NCBI RefSeq assembly: GCF_041956535.1
Contig: NW_027192208.1
Span: forward strand, 617,760-681,759
Length of the DNA: 64,000 nt
Reading direction: 5' to 3'
Origin: Calcarisporiella thermophila CBS 279.70
Lineage: Eukaryota > Calcarisporiellomycota
In this document: positions 50,887 to 60,859 of the stretch, one piece after another
How positions within the stretch are numbered: position 1 is the stretch's first letter
Layout of the letters: the number at the start of each line of letters is the position of its first letter
The notes under the pieces: generated by a model
What the model was told of the DNA's origin: nothing
What the model saw: only the letters and a program-made list of their open reading frames with translations
The model's database searches: none
Made by a program: the position numbers and the translations under genes

Positions 50887-52735
50887 GGGCGTGCTGGCGA
50901 CCGCGACCCTGCCCCGCCTCCACCGCTCCCCTTGACCCCCCCCCCACGCCCCAACGATCACAGCCCCCACCGCCCAGTCTGAAATTCATATATTTCATAT
51001 ATTTTATGGTTTCCTTATCACGATTTCTTATGTATTCTAGTTTCTTTTCTTGCAGAGTATTTTCACTATAATATCTGTGTGTTCACTAATGCCTTGGCCT
51101 ACTATGACCCATCTCCTCTTTGGAAGCGTTTTATTTTAATTAATAAATGTCCTTAATGCTCCTTTTGGATACTATTGCCCTTTCCTTTTTCATTTGGATT
51201 CACACAAGCTTTATTTTCCTGTCATCCCTTCCAACTTGGGACAAGGTTTCCCTCTCTTTTCAAAGGGCGCGAATTATTCCATTTTGGGCAGGTTCTCCTT
51301 TTGTGCTCCTCTCCGCATTTGGATTGGCGAGCAGGTTCATCCGCTTTTCAAACATGTACGGCGACTGCACCTTATCTTGCTGAAGCGAGGCTCGAGTGGC
51401 CGATCCCTTTGATTGATGATGTCCCTCTCCTGCCCCAACAATTCTGGAGAAGAAACCTGGCCGCACACTCAGCATGACTGAGCCGAACGAATGCAAATGA
51501 ATCCAATCCGCAAATCTGACGAAGAACAGAAACAAGAGAGAACACGTAGCGGGGCGAGGGGGAGAAGCAGGGCCCAAGGGGTCAGTTCAGTCATCCCAAA
51601 ATGCATTCGTTTTGAACAAAAGAGCACGCCAAGGCATGAAATTACGGAATGTATTCATGGAAGGGACAATGAGGAGCAAAGTCAATGGGATGGATAATCG
51701 AGAAAGACAAATAGATCCAGGGCGTTTGAAAGGTTGTTTTAGCTACTGCACGGGAGGCGCCTGTATCCTCGCTTCATGCTCCTCGCTTCCATGCCGCTGT
51801 CTGTTCAGGACAAAAACGTGGAGAGGTGCAATGCAAAACCAGATCAAGACCGAGGGGGGTTCGGCAGAGATCAAACGGCATCCACCTGCGTGAGAGGGTC
51901 TCATCGCTCTCGCGCCAATAGATGCGCGGGCTAAACATTGCCAACCGACGACGTCAGGTTGGCTCATCCTAGTGAACCGGCGTGAAGATTGGCTGGCGTC
52001 AACCCTGCATGGACCTCCCGCCCCACCATCGGCACCATGAGGTGGGGCCGAGTTTGTATAGAGCAGCCTAAGGAAGAGGATGCGGCAATACGCAAGGACA
52101 CTATGCACACATGGCGTTATCGCCGTGGAAAAAAAAATAAAGCCTGCTCCCCGTTATCCTTCCTAATCTTACCGATATCGTGTCAAGTTCGATCCGTTTG
52201 GACCGGCTATCAACGCGCTCTTATCCTATTCAGCTGGAGTCGAAAAGCGCCCCCCCCACTAGACTTTTTTGAATGCCTCTCTTTATAAAATCGGGGCTGA
52301 CCTTTATTACAGCAATGCAGAAAATATAATAAAATTGCTTGAGGGTGACTATGATTCATGTTCAACTAGAAAGTGCGTCAATTGTGGCCTTTTATTTGTA
52401 CATTCAGATGGGAGCTAGTGAAAAGCCTATTGTAGACCCGTCAAGCAGATGGGAAGGCCACCCAGGGCGCGTAGGGGATTTCGTATTAAAACCTATAATG
52501 ATAGTGTAGCATTCCTCGCATTGATATGCGCTCTACACATGATAGTAAGCATGAGTTCCTTAGAAGGCTCGGAGGAGGGGAAGTGATCTTGAGGACGCAA
52601 TTCCTCTAGTTGAATTCATTGAGTGGAATCCAAACTAAGCCACGAGTTGTGACCGCCTCTGTCTCCCATCTTCAATCGAAACTTCCCGGCATCCCAGTCT
52701 CTTCCTCCTCTTTCCAACCATTCAATTAGAGAAAA
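50887..52735. other. 1.85-kb intergenic region with inverted repeats
   Basis: No supported gene. It contains GCCAACC..GGTTGGC (51940-51963) enclosing GACGTC, GCCCCACC..GGTGGGGC (52020-52048) and a TTTATAAAAT box near 52283. The last 60 bp before eL36 are CT-rich, as expected for a ribosomal protein leader. Confidence 0.5.
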
Positions 52736-53449
52736 ATGTCGGCGCCACAACAGAGGTCGGGTATTGCCGTCGGTCTGCAGAAGGGTTTCATCACGACCCG
52801 CCGTGAGGTCCCCGTGAGACCATCCCGCAAGAAGGGTGTAAGTTATCTCTCCTATAGAATGCATAGATGGATGGATGGATGGATGGACAGATGGATAGAG
52901 GGGGGGAGAGGGGTTGAAGAGGACGAAGGGGAGGTTTTAGGCAGATGGATGGATCCTGGGTAGAATCCAGGGATAATATACAAGGGAGAAGAAGAGGAAT
53001 ATAGCCTGAGCGAGGAATTCTATTTTGGCTGGATAGGGGGGGATGATGGATTGATCCCAAGCCGATCTATAGTTTTTCGTGTGGAGATCCATCCGATCGA
53101 TCTATGCATTTTATTTAAGCATCGTCTTACCTTTATTGATTCATCTATTTTTTTTGTGTGTATTTAGACTCTTTCCAAGCGCGTGCGCTTTGTCCGCGAC
53201 ATCGTCCGTGAGGTGGCTGGCTTTGCTCCCTATGAGCGCCGTGTGATGGAATTGCTCAAGAACTCCAAGGACAAGCGTGCCCGTAAGCTTGCCAAGAAGA
53301 GGGTGAGTTGATGTGCATCCGCCTGATAACCTCAATACCTGGATTAACCGCCGTTTAATTTCTTTTTGTAGCTCGGCAGCTTGGTTCGTGCTAAGAAGAA
53401 GGTCGACGAGCTCTCCACCGTCATTGCCGAGAGCCGCCGTGCCCACTAA
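52736..53449 (+). CDS. RPL36: 60S ribosomal protein eL36
   Basis: Cytosolic large-subunit ribosomal protein. Three exons (52736-52837, 53168-53302, 53372-53449) give 104 aa: [31 protein letters not shown], then [25 protein letters not shown], then [25 protein letters not shown]. All are diagnostic for eL36. The first intron, 330 bp, is far longer than others in the window and carries a GGAT tetranucleotide repeat. Intron 2 is 69 bp. Confidence 0.95.
52866..52895 (+). repeat. GGAT tetranucleotide microsatellite in eL36 intron 1
   Basis: About six tandem copies of GATG/GGAT with one CAG interruption, directly 3' of the first donor site. Confidence 0.85.
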
Positions 53450-53710
53450 ATGGTATTGACTTTGGATATATCAGCCACTTTCTTTGTAATAAACAAGAGT
53501 GATTTGCTGCAAACAATTGTCGTTGAAGTGTCTCTTGAAACCTTGTTTCTACAATATACAGCCCTTCCTATCGTTATCTAGGGATGGAGCAAAGGATATC
53601 TATTTTCTAATTTTTTTTTATTATTCGAAATATTACACGCGTAACATCGTCTATTTGAATGAGAGAGAAAAAAAAAAAAGAAACAGGATAGAATATAGGG
53701 CAAGCGATGC

Positions 53711-54243
53711 TTAGAGGGCCTTGACGTTGATGTTATCGAATGCCTTCCTCTCATCGTGCTCTGCTGCGACCTCCTCGATGGTCTTCTTCAGGTACCGGAC
53801 ATCCTAAAAGAGCAAAAGCGGCAATCAGACACGATCTTCCCCCCATGCATTCATCCATGGTAGCAGCAACTTACATCCTCGGGCTTTAACCACTGGTTCT
53901 TTGGCAATTCGTCAAGGTTCAGCGATGCCTGGAACGCATTTTTGAAACGGAATGCACGCAGGTTGTTCTCCTCAGCGTTGGTGCGGCGGAGTGCCTCGCG
54001 CACTACATCGTTTTCCTCAATAACGATGTCGTCGTACTTCAGACCTGTAGAGGCCATGGGCGATGGCCACCACGGATGGATTTAGCAAATCGTCGACGAA
54101 TAAACATGGGCGATGGTCGCCTCTGACTTACCGTAACGGCGGTAGCCCATGAGATTGGCATACCAGTTGGCAACGGGGGTCAGCATACCGCGGAGGAAGC
54201 GGCTGTTCTTGACATAGGGGGCCAACGTGTAGTTCACAAACAT
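53711..54243 (-). CDS. QCR7: Cytochrome bc1 complex subunit 7 (14-kDa protein)
   Basis: Matrix-facing subunit of respiratory complex III. Three exons (54132-54243, 53875-54044, 53711-53803) give 124 aa, the usual size. The N-terminus reads MFVNYTLAPYVKNSRFLRGM. Conserved blocks are NLMGYRRYGLKYDDIVIEEN, VVREALRRTNAEENNLRAFRFKNAF, LPKNQWLKPEDDVRYL and the acidic C-terminus. Yeast Qcr7 has the parallel GLKFDDL and LPRNEWIK elements. The gene is convergent with eL36 and divergent from ARMC7, with about 272 bp between the start codons. Confidence 0.92.
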
Positions 54244-54515
54244 GTTGAGATGTGAAGGGAAACGACGGACTGGGATAGAGAAAAATCAAAGCAAATTGAC
54301 CAAAAGGACAGGGGGAGTTTGTTGTGTTTGTGTTGATGACGCAATAGAGTGACATCATCTATTTATTTCACGAGCGAGAATGGGATAGAGGGGGCAGTCT
54401 GGAAAAGGATAAACGGTTTTATTAAGGAAACGCGACTGCTTTTATCGTTTTCTTCCATCGCCATCTATTCCACTTCTAGATAGTGTTCCGCGGGCAGGGC
54501 CAAGCCAATGGAGGG

Positions 54516-55365
54516 ATGTTCAGCTCGAGGCGACAACTAGAGAAGCGGACAGGTCCGCACAACCTGGATCGATTCCATTACTTGCAAGAATTGGTCACTG
54601 AATTCCAAGAGACTCAAAGCCGTGGTAAGTTTTCTAGACTGTGTTAGGACAGAGAGGCTCGGCTCCCGATCTCACACAATTGAATAGACGATCGGTTGCA
54701 GGTGCTCGCCAATCTCGCCAATTTCGCCTACGATCCCATCAACTATGAATGGATGCGGAAGCTCAACGTCATTGACCTGTTTTTGGGTATGAAAATTGCT
54801 GTTTTGAGAGCTAGCGCGGCGTGTCGCAAGGGGCTGACCTAATTGCTTGCGTAGATGTGCTAGCCGAGGAGGAAGGGGGCGAGAAAATGAAAGAATTCGC
54901 CATAGGAGGCCTCTGTAATCTTTGTTTGGGTATGTGTTGCGAATCATGGCCGATGCTGGCCCTTGGCTAGGCACTAAACTTGTGGCCCTCATTGTACGTT
55001 TAGATGGCAAAAACCGGGAGCTGATCGTGGAGGGCGATGGCATCCCGCTGGTGGTGTCGTGTCTCTCAAGCCGCAATGAGGAAACGGTTCTCTCCGCCAT
55101 CACCACCCTCATGTTCCTGTGCACACCCGCCACATCCAAAGGTAGGCTGAAAGAGGAAGCAGGCGCGGGCGTTCTAGCCCGCGCCTGGTCGTCGGAGAGG
55201 GTCTGACCGTCCAAGTTTGGTCTCGAAGCTATTCTGATAGGAAGCGTCCGCGAGTGCATGTTGCAATTTGTCCACTCGAGCAACCGGAGGCTTGCGAATC
55301 TTGCCACCGTGTTCGTGGAGGACTGTCTCGTTGGCAGAGCTGAGTCTGATTCAGCAGGAAATTAA
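54516..55365 (+). CDS. ARMC7: ARMC7-like armadillo-repeat protein
   Basis: Five exons (54516-54624, 54688-54786, 54855-54929, 55004-55141, 55241-55365) join in frame to 181 aa. Highly diagnostic blocks are [75 protein letters not shown] and [22 protein letters not shown]. They align along the entire length of animal and plant ARMC7. In those organisms ARMC7 pairs with RBM48 in the minor (U12) spliceosome. The fungal role is inference. The first ATG upstream (54508) is out of frame, so 54516 is chosen. Confidence 0.88.
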
Positions 55366-56127
55366 AGCGGCCGGGCAACCAACGTGGGCTTGCACAGAGA
55401 GGATCCAAAACCTTGCGCGTTGGCGCCAGAGCACGATGCGAGCTTCGGAGTTGCGGCCCAAGGGTTCACAGAGAAATAGAGTTGGATGAACCCGAATAAA
55501 ATACAACCCTAACCGCGGGCTCCTCGCATCCTTCCCAATTCTTGTTCTCTGCCCCTCTCGAGGCCTCTCTCTGCCTTCGCAACCCAACCGCCCCTGGCCC
55601 TCGCCTCTCCTCTGCAAATTCCCCGGCTAGCCCAACCCTCTCGCGCTACCGCTTGTCCCCTTTCTCGAGCGTCCTTCCGGCTGACCGCTCGGCTACAAGG
55701 TAGGCCGCCCTCCTTCTTCCCTCCCCTCCTCCTAATCCCTTTCCGGACTGCTAAATGGTCCGTTGTCGCTCCCGCCTTCTGGCTAATGGTGCCATTGCTC
55801 CCTGCTCCTTCGAGCCATTTCTGGTGTTTGAATTGGGCTTTCTGTTGCTCCTTTATCCATTTCCTTGCAATTCTCAATTAAAGAAAAAAAAATACTCATT
55901 GTGAAATTGTAGCTGCTACCCGCCGGCGATTCCCTCATTTCCCTTCTTCGGGGCGCAAGAGAGAGAAAAGAGCATCCCCCTTCCTATGATACTGCCTGGA
56001 AAGAAAACTGAAGCTCCATTATCAATGAAATATTCGCCTGAGCCCCATCGTTACCGCTGAATAGTAAAACTTGCCCTCGATTCCATCCCCACCATTCTCT
56101 CCATTCTCCAAACCCCTGTGTCTCGAC
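55366..56127. other. Intergenic region ARMC7 - PH-LRR gene
   Basis: CT-rich and GC-rich. It contains the 3' flank of ARMC7 and the leader of the next gene. An antisense frame at 55509-55877 is Arg/Gly-rich noise. Confidence 0.4.
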
Positions 56128-59100
56128 ATGCGTTACAACTCTATCCCTGCGTCAATGTACTCCATTGCCGAGAAGGATGCGGATGCCTCTGCCTCGGGCC
56201 ATCCCCTCCTCAACAGCGCCGCCCCCACCTCCACCTCCCCCAGCACACGCTCGCGCTCATTTTCCAACACCTCGGACTTGAGTGTGACGATCGAAAAGGA
56301 GGATTGCCACACGGTGCAGGTGCACTTTGCGGGCTACGTGAAGCACAACCATAGCAACTCGCTCTTTCGTAAGGCGCGGCGCGATTTCTGCGTCCTCACC
56401 AACGCGGGCCTGTATCGGTTCAAGTCGCAGCAGAAGGCGGAGCAGGTGTTCACGCGGCTCGATCCGGCCGCGGTGATTCCTGCAGCCGACGTGAAAATCC
56501 CGTCGGACAGCGACATGATCCTGACAAAGCACATCTACGGCGTGTACCGCCCGGCGCACCCCGGGTGCTGGGCCTTGAAAATTCTGCACTTCCACCCGGT
56601 GACCAAGGTGCCCATGAGCATAGCCATGGTATTGGACTCCGAGCACGAGCTGGGGATGTGGGTGCTGGCCTTTCGCCGGGCGGTTCAGCGCTGGCTGGGC
56701 TCCATGGTCACGGTCACCCCGACCAACCAGCAAATGGCTCTGGAGCGGATGCGGCGGGTCAAGGACCTGCCCGACCGTACGGAGCGTATCCTCCTCCAAA
56801 AAGTCGCGCTGCTCCATCACCCGAACCTGCCCCACCACGCGTTGAAGAAGGCGAAGCAAGCGCCCACCCTGCCCAACGTGGAGAAGGAGATCCTCGGCAC
56901 CGAGCCGAGCCTCAACGTGTGCCTTGCCATCGGCCGGTACAACCTCTACCTTCTGCCCGGGGCGTCGGCCCCGGATCCGGAATACGTGCGCGTGATCGGC
57001 CAGGAGGATCGCCACGGCCTCCTCTCCATCGTCGAGATCCGCACGGACGGCGGCGACGACACAATCCACCTTTCCCTGCGCCGCCGCAATGGGGTGCCGT
57101 ACACCATCACCTTGGTGACGTCGTTTGCCTCGCAGGTGATCAAGGAGCTTGTCCGCTCCATCGACACCCTCACCCACGTCTCCCACCCGCACCAGCGCGG
57201 ATACCGCCTCTCGGTGCCCGACCCCCAGCCCTACACCGGCCTCCGCCCGCTCCTCGACATGGGCAAGCTTCCCAGCCGGGGCTTCCAGGTGTCCCTCGAG
57301 GCCCACTGCGCGGGTTCGGCCGTCAACGCTTCTCGCATCAAGGTCGAGCTCACCCCGCTCGAACAAGGGGTCCGAGTGCAGCTCCTGCCGCCCGAGGCCG
57401 GGGACAGCCAGCCCTACAATCGCTTTGAGCTGCTGGCGTTCTTCAGGGCGGTGCGCGGAAACCTCCTCTTTCGCGAGGTGGTGGTGCGGGACGTCAGCCT
57501 CGCCGACCTGGAGCACTGGATCCCGAGGGAGGGCGACGGGTGGGCCACGTTCCCCGACAGCCACCAGTCGCAGCACGACGTGAACATGCTGGCCTCGGAG
57601 CTGTACGCGCTGGTCATCTCGAACCGCAACCTCCGCAAACTCGATCTCACCGCATGCGGCATTCTTGGCGCGGGCCAGCAGCATGCGGCCATCTCCGTCA
57701 TTGGGTCGGCCATGTGCACCAAACAGGTCGGGCTGAACGCGCTCTACCTGGGAGGGAACCGGATCCTGAGCGAGGATCTAAGGAAGCTGGTCGAGGGGAT
57801 CCGGAGCAACCGCAAGGCCATCCGCGAGTTCAGTTTGGAGGGGTGCGGGCTGGACGGCCGGGAGGTCGCCATGCTCCTTGCCGCGCTGTTGGAGGGGACT
57901 CCCGAGCACCTGACCCACTTGGACCTCGGTGGCAATGCCCTGGAGAGGGACGCACGCGAATGGCGGGCCCAGTTGGACGAGCTGTTGCACCGCGCCACCC
58001 GCCTGCGCACCCTAAACCTCGGCGGCTACTCCGCGATCGAGACGGTCCCGCTGCATCTCACTCTGCTACGGCAGCTTGACGTGAGCGGGGTCCGGCTCGG
58101 GGATGCCCAGATCCATTTCCTCACTGAGTATCTCGCCTCCGATGCCGGCCAAGGGTTGGAGCGGCTCGCCGTAGAGGCGTGTCATCTCCATGGCGGGCAC
58201 CTCGCCCAGCTCTTCCACTTCGCCCTCCCAAAGATGCACCTCTCCGCGGGCCGCAACCCCCTGGCCCGCGAGCTCGCCATGCTGCCAAAATTCTCGTTCG
58301 CACTGCTGAACAAAACGGGGCCCGAGTCTCTCTCCCTTGCGCACACCGAGTGGGACGACTCGACCTTCCGCGAGCTCGCGGAGTGCTTGGCCCGAAACGT
58401 CTTCCTGAAGCGTGTGGATCTGGAGGGGGTGCGCATCCTGGGGGGCGCGTCCGAAGACTCGGCGAGGGTGCTGAAACTGTGGATGCGGGAAAACACTGTG
58501 CTGGAGGAGCTGAGCGTCCGGGGGTGCTCCAGGGCGGCGGCCAAGGAGGGCGACAAGGGACAACGGGTGCTGGCGAAACTGCTGGTGAGCGCTCTGCCCA
58601 CGCTGGCCGAGAATCGCTCGCTCCGCAAACTGGACCTGACGGGGCTTGGCGTGGGCGATGCAGGGGCGATGGCCATGGCGGAGGCTCTTCGCCACAATAC
58701 GACGCTTCACACGCTCAACATGGACGCGAACGAGATCACGATGGAGGGCTTCTCCGCGCTGCTCCACGGCATCACCGAGAACTCGACCCTGCTCCACTTC
58801 GCGAAGCCGAGCAAGGACGTGTGGCACCAGGTGCAAATCCTGTCCGAGGAGATTATGGCCACCTACCAGTACGAGCAGGAGATGCGGTTCTTCCTTGCGC
58901 ATTCGACCGGGGCCGACGCCCGGCGCACCAAGGAAAATGTCGAGGTGCAGATTCAAGGGCGCAAGGCCGCGGAGCTGACGAGGAGCAGGATCGGGCCCAT
59001 GGTGGACGAGATATGTGCGATGGTGGAGCGCAACTGGAAGAACCATCGAAAGGCGGCGGAAGCGGCCCTCGCCAAGGGGGCCGAGCCCGCCTCAAACCTC

Positions 59101-59754
59101 GAGTGGGAAAGAGGTGTGGGGGAGAGGAACGCAATGCGCTCAGGCCCATTCTCTTCCCTCTCGCCCACTTTCTCGATGTCCCCCACCGACTCGCCCATCC
59201 CGATGCTCACGTCCATGCACCCTCCACCTCCTCCCCCGCCTCCACTTACCTCTCCTTTACCCCCCCTTCCCCCTTTTTCTTCTCCTCTCCCTCCCCCGCC
59301 TGCCTCTCGCAATGTGGCGCGCCTGACGAGCACCAGCAAAAGGCAGGACTCTCTAGGGTACTCCTTCTCCTCTCCCGGCCTCTTCTACGAGGAGACAGAC
59401 TTCAACTCAGCGAGCGTGTCTCCCAGCTCCGAGCCCGTCACCCCCATGCAAGCGCAAATGTATCATGGATCGCCTATGTGGACCCATGGAACTGCAAGCA
59501 AACAGAAATTTGCACTTCCCCCTTCCTACACCCCGCACGACCCCTCCTTCACTTCCCCGACCTATCTAAATAGAAACTTCGGCAGGAGAGAGGACTTAGC
59601 TGAGGCCGAGATCGAATGCGGAGACCGGGAACAGAACGAGGTGTTGGTACCGGCAGAGCTGTTGATGGGACTTGATAATCTCAAGAGCCATGGGGAAAGA
59701 CCTGTCGTGAACAGCCGGAGCATTGAGGCAGAATTGAAGCAATTGAAATTTTGA
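56128..59754 (+). CDS. PH-like / leucine-rich repeat / proline-rich protein (CARMIL-like architecture)
   Basis: Intronless frame of 1208 aa from ATG 56128; an extension to 56071 would begin with TTG. Residues 1-55 are Ser/Thr-rich. At about 60-190 comes a PH-like fold (CHTVQVHFAGYVKHNHSNSLF, RRDFCVLTNAGLYRFKS, ending GMWVLAFRRAVQRWL). A second PH-like segment ends SFASQVIKELVRSIDTL. From about 485 to 900 are ribonuclease-inhibitor-type leucine-rich repeats (NLRKLDLTACGILG, LNALYLGGNRIL, LTHLDLGGNALERDA, LRKLDLTGLGVGDAGAMAMAEALRHNTTLHTLNMDANEI). A helical stretch follows, then a polyproline region PPPPPPPPLTSPLPPLPP. The order recalls CARMIL actin regulators, but no capping-protein-binding motif is visible. 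A cortical or membrane scaffold is inference. Confidence 0.8.
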   Translation: MRYNSIPASMYSIAEKDADASASGHPLLNSAAPTSTSPSTRSRSFSNTSDLSVTIEKEDCHTVQVHFAGYVKHNHSNSLFRKARRDFCVLTNAGLYRFKSQQKAEQVFTRLDPAAVIPAADVKIPSDSDMILTKHIYGVYRPAHPGCWALKILHFHPVTKVPMSIAMVLDSEHELGMWVLAFRRAVQRWLGSMVTVTPTNQQMALERMRRVKDLPDRTERILLQKVALLHHPNLPHHALKKAKQAPTLPNVEKEILGTEPSLNVCLAIGRYNLYLLPGASAPDPEYVRVIGQEDRHGLLSIVEIRTDGGDDTIHLSLRRRNGVPYTITLVTSFASQVIKELVRSIDTLTHVSHPHQRGYRLSVPDPQPYTGLRPLLDMGKLPSRGFQVSLEAHCAGSAVNASRIKVELTPLEQGVRVQLLPPEAGDSQPYNRFELLAFFRAVRGNLLFREVVVRDVSLADLEHWIPREGDGWATFPDSHQSQHDVNMLASELYALVISNRNLRKLDLTACGILGAGQQHAAISVIGSAMCTKQVGLNALYLGGNRILSEDLRKLVEGIRSNRKAIREFSLEGCGLDGREVAMLLAALLEGTPEHLTHLDLGGNALERDAREWRAQLDELLHRATRLRTLNLGGYSAIETVPLHLTLLRQLDVSGVRLGDAQIHFLTEYLASDAGQGLERLAVEACHLHGGHLAQLFHFALPKMHLSAGRNPLARELAMLPKFSFALLNKTGPESLSLAHTEWDDSTFRELAECLARNVFLKRVDLEGVRILGGASEDSARVLKLWMRENTVLEELSVRGCSRAAAKEGDKGQRVLAKLLVSALPTLAENRSLRKLDLTGLGVGDAGAMAMAEALRHNTTLHTLNMDANEITMEGFSALLHGITENSTLLHFAKPSKDVWHQVQILSEEIMATYQYEQEMRFFLAHSTGADARRTKENVEVQIQGRKAAELTRSRIGPMVDEICAMVERNWKNHRKAAEAALAKGAEPASNLEWERGVGERNAMRSGPFSSLSPTFSMSPTDSPIPMLTSMHPPPPPPPPLTSPLPPLPPFSSPLPPPPASRNVARLTSTSKRQDSLGYSFSSPGLFYEETDFNSASVSPSSEPVTPMQAQMYHGSPMWTHGTASKQKFALPPSYTPHDPSFTSPTYLNRNFGRREDLAEAEIECGDREQNEVLVPAELLMGLDNLKSHGERPVVNSRSIEAELKQLKF

Positions 59755-60298
59755 TGCTGCAAGTGCAGCCTCCCTCCCCTCCTCCCTTTTTTTTTTTTAA
59801 TTTCCACTGTTGCTACGATACCTATACTCCTACTTCTTATTTATCTCTTTTATTTATTTATTTATTTTATTTTATTTTATTTAAATATTTATTATTTTCG
59901 ATGTATTGTATACACTTTTTTTCTTTATATATCTGCAATATTTATGTAAAATCCTAACTCGGCTAACTTTTACTATAGAAAGTGGGGAAAAGTTGATGTT
60001 ATATTGTCTTTAAAAAAAGCTGATGGTTACCAACCGACGTGTTTTTTCTTTCTCTATTTATCTCTTTTGAGGGGGGGAGGGAACGGTGTAATAAAATGCA
60101 GTTGGTATTTGAAGTCTCGTTTACTTCAACTTATGAATTTGCATTGAGTTGACTGACCGCAATTTCATGGAAATACTAACCAAACAAACAAACTGAAGGG
60201 AAGGCGTATATCTTCTTGTTGTTTTAGAGTCACTCTAGAAGGCAGGGATTCAATCAGCTTTATATTGATAGAAGGAAAGAAACGAGACAAAAAAATTT
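59755..60298. other. AT-rich intergenic region
   Basis: T-runs, TTTAT repeats at 59845-59885 and an AATAAA-like site near 60090. No coding signal. Confidence 0.45.
60289..60295 (-). terminator. RNA polymerase III terminator of tRNA-Leu
   Basis: T7 on the minus strand a few bases past the discriminator base of the tRNA. Confidence 0.8.
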
Positions 60299-60382
60299 TG
60301 ACGAGAGTGGGATTCGAACCCACGCCTCCTGATAGAGACCACGACCTGAACGTGGCGCCTTAGACCGCTCGGCCATCTCGCC
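60299..60382 (-). tRNA. tRNA-Leu, anticodon CAG
   Basis: The minus strand folds as a complete class II tRNA. The acceptor stem GGCGAGA pairs with TCTCGTC (one G-U pair), the D arm reads GCC..GGC with GG in the loop, and the anticodon stem CCACG/CGTGG encloses TTCAGGT with CAG at 60346-60348. It has a long variable arm and a T arm GTGGG TTCGAAT CCCAC. The discriminator base is A, as for leucine. No intron is present. Canonical A and B boxes are intact. It decodes CUG as leucine, so this is not a CUG-Ser fungus unless a separate Ser-CAG tRNA exists. Confidence 0.95.
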
Positions 60383-60398
60383 TGATTTTGTCATGTTT

Positions 60399-60782
60399 TG
60401 TTACGAGATAATTGGTTTTTGTATGGGGAAGTCACAGAGGCAGTCACATAGACATTCAGAAAGCGCGATATCTTTCAAGTAGAGCAGCCAATGGAATTGA
60501 TTACCGCTACGTTGCCGACCCCTCGTGGTTACTCGCCGCCCTCGTGGTTACTCTTATACTCCCTCATGGCTATCTTATTGATGTTGAATGATACTTTGTT
60601 GTCTTATCTATCTCATCATTGAACACCAGTGAGAATTATTCTCCTTTGATCACAATTCTATTTAAACCCTTCGGTTTATTTTAATGTTCAACACCAATTC
60701 CCTGAATAATTAAGACCAATCTCTTATTTTTATTATTAAGATCCGGATACCCCTCCACACAAACCTCCTTTCGCCCGTAACA
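60399..60782. mobile_element. Probable solo LTR of a retrotransposon
   Basis: The 384-bp segment is bounded by the 7-bp inverted ends TGTTACG and CGTAACA, of the TG..CA type. It is flanked by GTTT on each side (60395-60398 and 60783-60786), a possible short target duplication. Inside are a TATTTAAA promoter-like box near 60660 and a duplicated CCTCGTGGTTACTC unit at 60519-60554. It lies 16 nt upstream of the mature tRNA-Leu 5' end, where Ty3-type elements integrate. No internal coding region follows, so a solo LTR is most likely. Confidence 0.6.
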
Positions 60783-60859
60783 GTTTTGTCACAGAAATGT
60801 TGATATTTCATACAGACTGCGCCACGAGTAAAAATCTTCTTTTCTTCTTTAGTTTTATG

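Noticed and set aside
56257-57684. 475-codon minus-strand frame
   Set aside because: Antisense shadow of the GC-rich PH-LRR gene. The plus strand carries the LRR consensus and the minus-strand product is Arg/His/Gly noise.
58066-59573. Long overlapping frames on both strands (326 and 464 codons)
   Set aside because: Out-of-frame products of the same GC-rich gene, with no domain character.
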